From assembly GCA_021532125.1 (NCBI GenBank), contig JADYUX010000008.1, positions 1 to 63,870 on the forward strand: 63,870 nt of DNA. Reading direction: 5' to 3'. The stretch is from Arcanobacterium haemolyticum. GTDB taxonomy: Bacteria > Actinomycetota > Actinomycetes > Actinomycetales > Actinomycetaceae. The notes below the pieces were generated by a model. It ran no database searches, had not been told where the DNA came from, and saw only the letters and a list, made by a program, of their open reading frames with translations. Below are positions 9,882 to 17,775 of this stretch, one piece after another (position 1 is the stretch's first letter; every line of letters starts with the position of its first letter). The translations under genes were made by a program, and so were the position numbers.

Positions 9882-11222
9882 ATGCGCAACTTCATGAAGA
9901 AAAGCGGAATCCTCGTGTGGGTGATCGTGGCGATCATCCTCGCACTCGTCCTTGGTTCGATCACGGTCGGAGGTAACCACCTCATCCCCGTTGAGCTCGG
10001 CCGCGTCTTCGCCACCTTCTCGGATATCTTTGGGCAATTCCTCTCCTTCGCCATCCCGCTCATCATCATTGGCCTGGTAACGCCAGCGATTGCTGACCTT
10101 GGGCGTGGGGCTGGAAAATGGCTCGGCATTACGACCGCTATCGCCTACGCCTCCACTCTCTTTGCCGGCTTCCTCACCTACCTTGTGTGCGCGCTTGCTT
10201 TCCCGAAGCTCCTCGCAGGCTCGTCGCTTCAGCAGGTGGCCGAACCGGGAAGCGCCCTCGAATCCTACTTCACGATCGAAATGCCGGCCCCAGTGCAGGT
10301 GATGACGGCACTTCTCCTTTCCTTCGTCATCGGAATTGGCCTCTCGATGGTCCCTCGCGGAGTGCTTCGCAAGGGCTTCATTGAATTCCGTGCAATCATC
10401 ACGAAGCTCATCGAGAAATGCATCATCCCCCTTCTCCCACTTCACATCTTTGGTATCTTCCTCAACCTCACGTACACGGGTGAGGCGTGGTCGATCGTGC
10501 GTACCCTCCTGCGGGTCGTCATCGTCGTCCTCCTCCTTGAAGTGGTTATCCTCCTGACTCAGTACATTGTCGCGGGAGCCATCGGCCGCAAGAACCCCAT
10601 TAAGGCTCTCGCCACGATGATGCCGGCGTACCTCACTGCGCTTGGAACGTCGTCCTCTGCCGCAACAATCCCTGTGACGCTCCGCCAAGCGAAGAAGAAT
10701 GGCGTCTCGGACGCTGTCGCCTCCTTCACCATTCCTCTGTGTGCAACGATCCACTTGGCTGGCTCGACGTCAAAGATCTTCTCGTTTGCTTTCGCTATTG
10801 CTCTCACCCAGGGGCTGGATATTTCGACGATGGCGTGGGTCGGTTTCATCTTCATGCTTGGCATTACGATGGTGGCCGCCCCCGGTGTGCCTGGTGGAGC
10901 CATCATGGCGTCTACCGGTTTGTTGGCATCGATGCTCGCGTTCAACGATTCTCAGGTGGCTCTCATGATCGCCACATACATCGCCTTGGATTCCTTCGGC
11001 ACCGCCACCAACGTGACGGGCGACGGCGCAATCGCCATCATCATCGACAAGCTTGCAGGCGGGAAAATCGGTTCGGAAGCCGACCCAGAGAATACTCGCG
11101 AGCTTTCCTTCGATGGCATGGCTTACCTCAACAAGGTGTCCGTCGAAGGCGTCGTTTCCCCGGAAGAACTCGCTGATTCGGCGGCACGCGCTAGCGGCTT
11201 GGGTGCAGCTAGCGAAGCATGA
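9882..11222 (+). CDS. Dicarboxylate/amino acid:cation symporter (DAACS, SstT-like)
   Basis: 446 residues from ATG 9882, which has AAGG eight bases upstream; an ATG at 9831 would add 17 hydrophilic residues without a ribosome site. The sequence shows the glutamate-transporter (GltPh/SstT) architecture: about eight membrane helices and two re-entrant hairpins. The serine-rich HP1 motif is ALGTSSSAATIPVT, and the substrate region is DSFGTATNVTGDGAIAIII near the C terminus. The Asn-rich NVTGD motif favours a Na+-coupled serine/threonine or dicarboxylate carrier; the substrate cannot be fixed. It ends just before a strong bidirectional terminator shared with the convergent helicase. Confidence 0.9.
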   Translation: MRNFMKKSGILVWVIVAIILALVLGSITVGGNHLIPVELGRVFATFSDIFGQFLSFAIPLIIIGLVTPAIADLGRGAGKWLGITTAIAYASTLFAGFLTYLVCALAFPKLLAGSSLQQVAEPGSALESYFTIEMPAPVQVMTALLLSFVIGIGLSMVPRGVLRKGFIEFRAIITKLIEKCIIPLLPLHIFGIFLNLTYTGEAWSIVRTLLRVVIVVLLLEVVILLTQYIVAGAIGRKNPIKALATMMPAYLTALGTSSSAATIPVTLRQAKKNGVSDAVASFTIPLCATIHLAGSTSKIFSFAFAIALTQGLDISTMAWVGFIFMLGITMVAAPGVPGGAIMASTGLLASMLAFNDSQVALMIATYIALDSFGTATNVTGDGAIAIIIDKLAGGKIGSEADPENTRELSFDGMAYLNKVSVEGVVSPEELADSAARASGLGAASEA

Positions 11223-11236
11223 CCCAACGCGTACGC

Positions 11237-11278
11237 GTGCAGTGTGGGCCGGGAGATTTCTCCCGGCCCACACTGCAC
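11237..11278. terminator. Bidirectional terminator, perfect 20-bp stem
   Basis: GTGCAGTGTGGGCCGGGAGA (11237-11256) and its exact complement (11259-11278) are separated by TT. It sits between the convergent stops of the symporter and the SNF2 helicase. No U tract follows, as is common for actinobacterial terminators. Confidence 0.9.
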
Positions 11279-11279
11279 G

Positions 11280-14200
11280 TCAGGCGAGTAGCATCCGGAG
11301 ATCCTCGGCAGTGAGGCGCGAACCTCCGGTTGCCGGCGTGGCGGCCGCGCCGTCTGGTACAGCTTCGTCGTTTGCGAGGACGTCAGCCACGAGCTGACGC
11401 TTGGCGTCCTGTAGGGCAACGACCTTGTCTTCGATTGTGTCGCGCGAGACCATGCGGTACACGTGGACAGAATTCTTCTGGCCGATCCTGTGCGTTCTAT
11501 CGACAGCTTGTTCTTCAGCGGCAGGGTTCCACCACGGATCCGTGAGAATCACGTAGTCAGCCATCGTGAGGTTGAGGCCCACTCCACCTGCTTTCAAGCT
11601 GATAAGGAATACGGGCGCGTCGCCAGTCGCAAAGCCGTCGATCACGTCCGCGCGATTTGTCGTCCCCCCGTCCAGGTACGAGTAGGCGATACCTTCAGAT
11701 TCGAGGCGTTCGGCGATCATCCGAAGATAGCGAGTGAACTGACTAAACACAAGGGTTCGATGCCCTTCACCTGCAGCTTCGTGGAGGAGCGGAATGAGTG
11801 CGTCCAGCTTCGAGGACGGCGCCTTGGATTCTTCGTCGACGAGCTTGGGGTCAATGGCAAGTTGCCGGAGCCGGGTGAGCGCCGAGAGCACTTCGACACG
11901 ATTGCGATCCATGTCTTCCGCTAGGCGCAGTACCCGCTGGCGTTCGCGTTGGAGGTACTTGTCGTAGAGACGCCGATGTGCCCCTTCGAGTTCGACATCG
12001 AGGACCTGCTCTTGTTTATCCGGAAGGTCGAGCGCCACATCGCGTTTTGTCCGGCGCAGGAGGAAGGGAGCGATTCGGCGGCGCAGCAGAGACATGCGCG
12101 AGGCAGCATCGGTGTCTCCTCGTTCGATGGGGCGCCGCGTGTGTTCGTTGAATTGTTTAGCCGATCCGAGCAGCCCCGGTGCTGTCAGTGCGAACACTGC
12201 CCAGAGCTCCCCGAGATTGTTCTCCATCGGGGTGCCGGTAATCGCAAAAGTCGGGGCGCCGATCCGCATAATACTTGTAAAGGTTTTTGACGTCGGATTC
12301 TTTGCCTGCTGAGCTTCGTCGAGAATCATGCCTGTGGGAGCAAGAGCCGCATACGCGTCGGTTTCGAGCCGCAGCAGCGTGTACGAGGTGACGACGATAT
12401 CTGCGCCACGCACGTACTCACCGAGCTCAACTCCTCGCCGCTTGCGTGTGGCATCAACTGTCACAACTGCGAGATTCGGGGTGAACTTTTTCGCTTCAGC
12501 AGCCCAGTTGCTGACGACGGACGTTGGCGCGACGACGATCCACGGGCCTCGTTCCGTGCGGTCATGGGATTCTTCGGGTTTCGTCGTCCTTCCCCGTCCT
12601 GGCCGACGAATCTCTTGCTCATTCTTCCCGTGGTGCCGATTGACGTCGTCCTGAATCATGGCCAGGGTTTGGACGGTCTTACCCAAACCCATATCGTCGG
12701 CAAGCACGCCGCCTAGGCCAGAGCGCCGCAAGCCCGCAAGCCACTGGTATCCGGCGACCTGGTACGGGCGAAGCGTCGCGACGAGCCCATCGGGAATCGG
12801 GGCGGGTTCAGGTGGGTTAGCCACGGCGTCACGAACCGCGTCAAACCACGCATTCGTCTGGGCCTGCACAATCTCAAGACTGAGAAGATCCTCCCACCAC
12901 GAGCGACGAACCTTCGGAACGCGGATTCCGGAGCGTGGCCGATCCACAAGTGCCCGCGCCTCGGCAACGAGCGAACGCAGCCGCTCCAGCTCCGGCGTAT
13001 CGAGGCGCACGTACTCGCCTGTATCGAGGAAGACAGCATCTTCACCACCCACGAGCGCCGCAATAAGCACAGGCATCGGGACATGATGACCGTCCACGCT
13101 CATATCGAGGTCAAGGTCGAACCAATCCCGGCCGCTGCTTGTCCGTTCGGTTGCGCCGACACTCAGGACAGGGGCACTCGCTTGACGGAAATCAGGGATC
13201 TCCCCTAAGCGATTGATTGTCACACCGTAGCGCTCAAACTGTGGGCACAAGTCGTCGAGCAAGGTGACGACGTCCAGGCCATGAAGGACGACATCTTGAC
13301 GAATTTCGACATGGCCGGGGATACCAGCATCAGGGTCGAGCAACGCGGGAAGGTCCGCAGCGATCGTGGCAACGCGCGCGAGCAGTGCCTTTTCCTCCTG
13401 CGGATCGCGGCGCGAATCGTAGCGATTGGGAGTGAGCGGCGGGACGGGCGAACCGAAGCTCTGTGGTGCCCGATCTTGCGAGTTCTCGCGTTCGATCAGC
13501 TCGACCATGGCACCCATATCGCTGCTCATACCTGCAAGGCTGCTGCTTGTTGCGAGTTCGCGAACAGCGGCGCGTTCGTTGTCTCGTGAAAGCATCCCCG
13601 TGAGCGCATCAATCTGTTCTCCCCATGACCAGTGCACTCGCGCGCGCGGAGGCTCTCCTGGCTTAACTCGCTGGATCATGCCAATCCCGAGGTGGAGGCC
13701 CATCTCGTTGGAGGTCGATGTGTGGGGCTTGTATGTCTCTTTGGCGGATACCCATCCGACGCGGGAGATGAGCGGGAGCACGTCTCGTTCAAAAATCTCC
13801 CGTTCGCTGGGTGGAACTTTTACCCCTGCGGGCATGGAGGCTAGTTTGAGCCAGGGAGCGCTTGCAGGTGCTGCAAGCGCAGCGAGGTGGATCGAGCTGT
13901 CGCGCCAGGCGATTCCGTGAAGTGGCCGTCCGAGGCGCACCACGTTGTTACCTTCGGTGAGGTTCGGGTGAGTGAGTTGTGCGCGCACGGTGAGTGCACC
14001 GGCGTTGTCGTCGTTGATATCGATGTCGGCGCGGGCCGGTTCGGATTCAAGTACGACGGGTGCGAAGGTTGCAGCGTCGATGAGTTCGACGCCTGAATCG
14101 ACAATGGCGCGCAGGGTGGGCCAGAGTGCAGGGTTGTCAATGGAGGCGAGACGAAGCCAATTTGGCCGCATGTCGTAGGGGTTTGCGGCGACGTAGAGCT

Positions 14201-14921
14201 GCCGGAGACGCTCGATTGCCTCGACCTGGATCGGGTCGGCATCACGGACTTGGTGTGTTTGCATCCGCGCCCAGGTCACGTCGTTGGCTACCCATGCTTT
14301 GCGGCGGCCTTGGCTCATGGGGCGCACTTCGACGTTGCCCACGGAACCAAGATCTGTCATCCCTCGTGGGGTGAATCGCGACGTGCGCGATGAGTTCTCC
14401 CCACCACCTGGCTCGATGAGTGTGAAGGCAAGTGCAAGCTGGGCACCTCCCACCTGCGGGCGGAAGATCGTATCGAGGGCGCTACGCCAGTTCTGATCGC
14501 CGAGCCCGCCGGCTGCCCCCATTCCTGTTGTTCCCCCAATACTGGTGGCATGTGCGTTGGGAAGTGCTGCGTCTGTGCGGCCTCCACGGTGCCAGAGATA
14601 CGTGACGACGAGGGCGACGCAGTGCTTACAGTTGTGTTCCTGTGGGCAGGTGCATTCCCCATTCATTGCGGTGATGACACCAGCTTTGGAGATCTTGACA
14701 TCGACCTCGACCTGGTAACGGTTGCCTCCCCGACCAGTGGATTCTCCCGTCAGGCTTGTCCATGTACGACGATCAACTCTGTCGTCGGGTGAGAATTTCG
14801 GCGCTTTGGGATCAGCTTCGCGGATGTTATCCAGCTCGGCCTTACTCTCCTCGGCGTACTCAAGACCGCGCCTGTATGTTGGCGCACCGACGATTCCGAC
14901 GAGTTCCACTGGCCCCTGCAT
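11280..14921 (-). CDS. SNF2-family DEAD/DEAH helicase with N-terminal SWIM zinc finger
   Basis: 1213 residues. The SWIM motif C90-T-C92...C98-K-H100 (CTCPQEHNCKHC) is followed by a long middle region. The SNF2 ATPase core in the C-terminal half shows ADDMGLGKTVQTLA (motif I), LDEAQQAKN (II), ITGTPMEN (III), FSQFTRYLRMIAERL (IV), KAGGVGLNLT (V) and DRTHRIGQ (VI). Bacterial SWIM-SNF2 proteins are DNA or chromatin-type remodelling ATPases thought to displace proteins or RNA polymerase; the exact job here is unknown. It is a single gene, convergent with the symporter and divergent from the S66 peptidase 142 bp away. Confidence 0.93.
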   Translation of the reverse strand: MQGPVELVGIVGAPTYRRGLEYAEESKAELDNIREADPKAPKFSPDDRVDRRTWTSLTGESTGRGGNRYQVEVDVKISKAGVITAMNGECTCPQEHNCKHCVALVVTYLWHRGGRTDAALPNAHATSIGGTTGMGAAGGLGDQNWRSALDTIFRPQVGGAQLALAFTLIEPGGGENSSRTSRFTPRGMTDLGSVGNVEVRPMSQGRRKAWVANDVTWARMQTHQVRDADPIQVEAIERLRQLYVAANPYDMRPNWLRLASIDNPALWPTLRAIVDSGVELIDAATFAPVVLESEPARADIDINDDNAGALTVRAQLTHPNLTEGNNVVRLGRPLHGIAWRDSSIHLAALAAPASAPWLKLASMPAGVKVPPSEREIFERDVLPLISRVGWVSAKETYKPHTSTSNEMGLHLGIGMIQRVKPGEPPRARVHWSWGEQIDALTGMLSRDNERAAVRELATSSSLAGMSSDMGAMVELIERENSQDRAPQSFGSPVPPLTPNRYDSRRDPQEEKALLARVATIAADLPALLDPDAGIPGHVEIRQDVVLHGLDVVTLLDDLCPQFERYGVTINRLGEIPDFRQASAPVLSVGATERTSSGRDWFDLDLDMSVDGHHVPMPVLIAALVGGEDAVFLDTGEYVRLDTPELERLRSLVAEARALVDRPRSGIRVPKVRRSWWEDLLSLEIVQAQTNAWFDAVRDAVANPPEPAPIPDGLVATLRPYQVAGYQWLAGLRRSGLGGVLADDMGLGKTVQTLAMIQDDVNRHHGKNEQEIRRPGRGRTTKPEESHDRTERGPWIVVAPTSVVSNWAAEAKKFTPNLAVVTVDATRKRRGVELGEYVRGADIVVTSYTLLRLETDAYAALAPTGMILDEAQQAKNPTSKTFTSIMRIGAPTFAITGTPMENNLGELWAVFALTAPGLLGSAKQFNEHTRRPIERGDTDAASRMSLLRRRIAPFLLRRTKRDVALDLPDKQEQVLDVELEGAHRRLYDKYLQRERQRVLRLAEDMDRNRVEVLSALTRLRQLAIDPKLVDEESKAPSSKLDALIPLLHEAAGEGHRTLVFSQFTRYLRMIAERLESEGIAYSYLDGGTTNRADVIDGFATGDAPVFLISLKAGGVGLNLTMADYVILTDPWWNPAAEEQAVDRTHRIGQKNSVHVYRMVSRDTIEDKVVALQDAKRQLVADVLANDEAVPDGAAATPATGGSRLTAEDLRMLLA

Positions 14922-15063
14922 AACGGGCTATTTTACGCGGGGTAGAGGCGCGCAGTGAAGTCGTCACTATGGGAAGGTTCGCCGGCGGCGAGATCGTCGA
15001 TCGGGGATCTTTCCTCGTTGACGACGAAGCCGGGACGGGCGAGTTCACACGTAGAATCGCACT

Positions 15064-16104
15064 ATGCGTATTCCACCAGCAGTTCGTACTGGCGATAAGG
15101 TTGCAGTCCTCTCCCCTGCGTGGGCAGCGCCGGCATATTTTCCAGAGCTTCATGAGCAGGCGATGCGCCGAGTTGAGGACGTACTTGGCCTGAGCGTAGT
15201 GGAATTTCCGACAACTCGGGCCATGGGAGCTTCTCCTCAAGCCCGCGCAGCCGATATCAATGCGGCATTTGCCGACCCATCCATCCGCGCGATCTTCTCC
15301 ACGGTGGGCGGCGACGATCAAATCTGCGTCATTCCTTATCTCGATCCTGACCTCGTCCGAGCAGACCCTAAGCCATTCTTCGGATACTCTGACAACACAA
15401 ATCTGCTCAACTGGCTGTGGATGAACGACGTTGCTTCCTATCATGGCGGCTCAACTATGGTGCATTTTGGGCCAGGCCCTTCCGTCGACCCCGAACATCT
15501 GACCACCTTGCGGGCGGCGCTCTTCGGTGGTGGAGATGTGGCGCTCCCTCGCACTGTCGACAGCCAAGATTACGGCTTCGACTGGTCTGATCCTCGAGCG
15601 CTTAGTGAGCCCAGTCCACGGGGCGAGGCTCTCCCTGTCGAATTCCTCGGCTCAGAAAAGGCAGTCCGTGGGGCAACCTGGGGCGGCTGCCTCGAAGTTA
15701 TCGACCAGCTAGCGCTCGCGGGCCGCCTTCCGACGCCCGACCAGCTAGAGGGGGCAATCCTTATCTTTGAGACATCTGAGGTGATGCCCGCTCCGGACTT
15801 TGTCGGCAGATGGATTCGGAGCATGGGTGAACGTGGATATCTTGAGGCAGCCGCGGGCCTAGCTTTCGCTCGCCCAGTTGTCAGTGACCGTTCTTCCTCC
15901 GAGCCAGAAGCAGCACGGCAGGCCCGAATGAACGGCTATATCGAGTACCTTCTCACCAACATTTCGCGCTACCGCTCAGACTTGCTTGTGTGCCTCAACT
16001 TACCGTTCGGCCACACCCGTCCTCAGCTCGTCCTTCCCTATGGTGGCGAGATCACGCTCGACCCGCTAGCGGGAGCCGTCGTCGCTCATTTCCCGGTGGC
16101 GTAG
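15064..16104 (+). CDS. S66 serine peptidase (LD-carboxypeptidase / MccF type)
   Basis: 346 residues, full length. The nucleophile motif is GYSDNTNLL with Ser109. The Glu (IFETSE) and His (PFGHTRPQ) of the Ser-Glu-His triad follow in the C-terminal domain. Family members are cytoplasmic and either cleave the L,D bond of tetrapeptides during murein recycling (LdcA) or detoxify peptide-nucleotide antibiotics such as microcin C (MccF). The N-terminal part AVLSPAWAAPAYFPELHEQA and the wording around GGDDQICVIPYLD are closer to MccF-like proteins. The start is ATG 15064, with only a weak purine stretch upstream. It stands alone, ending 19 bp before the convergent SMR gene. Confidence 0.88.
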   Translation: MRIPPAVRTGDKVAVLSPAWAAPAYFPELHEQAMRRVEDVLGLSVVEFPTTRAMGASPQARAADINAAFADPSIRAIFSTVGGDDQICVIPYLDPDLVRADPKPFFGYSDNTNLLNWLWMNDVASYHGGSTMVHFGPGPSVDPEHLTTLRAALFGGGDVALPRTVDSQDYGFDWSDPRALSEPSPRGEALPVEFLGSEKAVRGATWGGCLEVIDQLALAGRLPTPDQLEGAILIFETSEVMPAPDFVGRWIRSMGERGYLEAAAGLAFARPVVSDRSSSEPEAARQARMNGYIEYLLTNISRYRSDLLVCLNLPFGHTRPQLVLPYGGEITLDPLAGAVVAHFPVA

Positions 16105-16122
16105 ATCCGGGCCGAGGTGCAA

Positions 16123-16446
16123 TTACGCCGAATGTGTTGTCATCTTCAGGCCGATCACGCAGGCAATGATCCCCACGATGAAAATGACCCGGAGAACCGA
16201 GACAGGTTCCGCTCCTGTCACCATCCCCCACACAACCGTTGTCACCGCACCGATCGCCACCCACACGGCATAGCCAGTTCCCACCGGGATATCTCGGAGA
16301 GCATAGGAAAGACCGCCCATCGAGATGAGCACGCTCACGCCAAAAATCAGCGAGGGCACGAGCTTGGTTAAACCCTCAGATTTCGATAGAGCTGTAGCCC
16401 ACACTGCCTCAAAGAGGCCAGAAACAACGAGAACAATCCAGGACAT
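16123..16446 (-). CDS. sugE: SMR-family exporter, probable guanidinium exporter (Gdx/SugE)
   Basis: 107 residues with four hydrophobic helices. The essential membrane Glu is at position 13 (GLFEAVWATALSKSEG), and GTGYAVWVAIGAV in helix 3 is the SMR signature. Start ATG 16446 has GAGGGG six bases upstream; the longer frame starting at 16485 would run through the riboswitch. SMR proteins act as dual-topology dimers exchanging cations for protons. The KSEG wording and the guanidine-II riboswitch directly upstream identify the Gdx subtype, which exports guanidinium, rather than a broad quaternary-ammonium pump. Single gene with its own riboswitch. Confidence 0.92.
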   Translation of the reverse strand: MSWIVLVVSGLFEAVWATALSKSEGLTKLVPSLIFGVSVLISMGGLSYALRDIPVGTGYAVWVAIGAVTTVVWGMVTGAEPVSVLRVIFIVGIIACVIGLKMTTHSA

Positions 16447-16461
16447 AATCCCCTCATTCGT

Positions 16462-16505
16462 GGGGCCGTCCCCTGGTGATGACACGCGGCGGGTCGTCCC
16501 GCCGC
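16462..16505 (-). promoter_or_regulatory. Guanidine-II riboswitch (mini-ykkC) upstream of sugE
   Basis: On the minus strand there are two successive hairpins, each capped by an ACGR tetraloop. The first is GCGGCGGG-ACGA-CCCGCCGC (16505-16486). After a 12-nt linker comes GGGG-ACGG-CCCC (16473-16462). Twin ACGR-loop hairpins just before the ribosome site are the defining feature of the guanidine-II class, whose loops kiss when guanidinium binds. The second hairpin ends about 8 nt before the GAGGGG ribosome site, so control is probably translational. Found by reading; a covariance-model search would confirm it. Confidence 0.88.
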
Positions 16506-16629
16506 GGAGCCGAGCACGTACCTGCTGGCCTTCATGATTCTGCGGAACCCGGCCCTCATACGCAAGTCAGGCCGGGTCGCATCACGGTATCGTGCCGTTG
16601 TGGCCTCGTCGTCAAGAGAGAGGAGACGG

Positions 16630-17349
16630 CTAGTCTTCGTCGTTAAAATCTCCGGAACGCGCAAGATTATCGGCATGAAGCGGATCATCAAGATTTCGAG
16701 GTTCGCGATTCACGCACTGACGAACCCCATCGACGTGCTCATTGAAGACATCGGGAATACGAATCCACAAAGGGTCGAGAATGAAGTCTATTCCCTGACG
16801 GCGAGCAAGATCGGCCGCAGGGATCACCGAGCTATCGCCAGAAATCATGACAATCTGATTGACATGCCCCGAATATGCCAAGCTCGCAATATCAAGCCCC
16901 ATCCGCATATCAATTCCTTTTTGAGAAATACTCAAATAGAAATCGTCTTCCTCTAGCTCATCGAGCGAAAGCTCACCATTGCAGATCTGCTTGAGTGGAA
17001 GCGACTTGAGGTTATAGCTTCCTTGAGTTGCAAGTTCTTCCCCTCGACATAATGCGAGCTTTCGACGCTTCGTCAAAGCCGATAAAAACTCTTTCATCCA
17101 TGCGTATTCGGGAGTCTTTGCCAAATTGAGCGTGCTTTGAGTCAGCGGGTGATACACAACCTTTTCTGACGGCGGGCAATCGTAGTAGTAGATACGGTAC
17201 AGCGACGATTCCGACTTCTTAATATGCCGATTACAGTACGACGTAAGCTCCTCAGCACGCTGTATAGGAGTCTTCTCCCCAAAAATAAGACGGGACCGTT
17301 TCCTATAGAACCCACCATCAATAATGATGGCCGTCACGACATCATGCAC
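16630..17349 (-). CDS. NYN-domain (LabA/DUF88-like) putative ribonuclease
   Basis: 239 residues. The N-terminal AIIIDGGFYRKRSRL holds the first acidic residue of the PIN-like NYN fold; GIDMRMGLDIASLA and IVMISGDSSVIPAADLARRQG supply the other conserved Asp residues. The family consists of metal-dependent RNases, often stand-alone, in RNA processing or phage and toxin-like contexts. Start taken as GTG 17349 with GAGGGGAAG upstream; GTG 17337 is an alternative. It is preceded by a long AT-rich leader with a strong hairpin. No partner gene is adjacent, so the role is open. Confidence 0.82.
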   Translation of the reverse strand: MHDVVTAIIIDGGFYRKRSRLIFGEKTPIQRAEELTSYCNRHIKKSESSLYRIYYYDCPPSEKVVYHPLTQSTLNLAKTPEYAWMKEFLSALTKRRKLALCRGEELATQGSYNLKSLPLKQICNGELSLDELEEDDFYLSISQKGIDMRMGLDIASLAYSGHVNQIVMISGDSSVIPAADLARRQGIDFILDPLWIRIPDVFNEHVDGVRQCVNREPRNLDDPLHADNLARSGDFNDED

Positions 17350-17371
17350 GCGCTTCCCCTCGCCCTAGAAG

Positions 17372-17432
17372 AACTCCTGCCATCGGCGCTCTCACGATTG
17401 GCGGAGGGTCAACGGCAGGAGTTAATACTTTT
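17372..17432. promoter_or_regulatory. Inverted repeat in the NYN gene leader
   Basis: AACTCCTGCC (17372-17381) pairs with GGCAGGAGTT (17414-17423). The loop contains a nested GCCATCG/CGATTGGC stem. A T5 run follows on the plus strand at 17428-17432. No plus-strand gene ends nearby, so it is better read as a 5'-leader structure or operator of the minus-strand NYN gene than as a terminator. Confidence 0.5.
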
Positions 17433-17645
17433 TACGTTTGTTCTCACTGTAACGCGTCATTCAATCACAGGAGAGGTTTTTCGAGAAATTCATCTGTGAA
17501 AAATTAAATTAATTCGACAACAAACCGTGTATATACGGTCAGATGTTCTTTTCTTAAAACCTCATCTCCGGTACAACGGCGTTTTATTACCTCACCATCG
17601 CCGCCCACCTCGCCACTCACAATCCGCTCCCCTTTATACGGCGAC

Positions 17646-17684
17646 GCGGCCGGAATAGCGTCCCACTCACGCTATTCCAACCGC
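17646..17684 (-). terminator. Terminator of the oligopeptide ABC operon
   Basis: GGAATAGCG (17652-17660) pairs with CGCTATTCC (17670-17678). An outer GCGG/CCGC extends the stem to 17646-17684. It lies about 90 nt past the last gene of the operon. Confidence 0.7.
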
Positions 17685-17775
17685 GTCCACCTTGACTCGC
17701 CCCGCAAACGCCACACAACAAGATTCGCTCGGCTCTCGCGACTCTCGCTCCCGGTTGCGTCTGCGAGGCATTTAC

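Larger units (their letters stand above)
17350..17775. other. 426-bp spacer upstream of the NYN gene and downstream of the ABC operon
   Basis: No coding sequence. The part nearest the NYN gene contains the leader hairpin listed below. The middle (17424-17580) is very AT-rich and should contain the NYN promoter. The distal part contains the terminator of the peptide transporter operon. Confidence 0.5.

Noticed and set aside
9591-10754. 387-codon minus-strand reading frame opposite the symporter
   Set aside because: Its product is a run of charged residues (Arg, Glu, Asp) with no fold, start signal or family, while the opposite strand encodes a clear membrane transporter.
17372-17432. Plus-strand terminator with T5 run
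   Set aside because: No plus-strand gene ends upstream within 1.2 kb; the NYN gene is read from the other strand, so a leader element is more likely.
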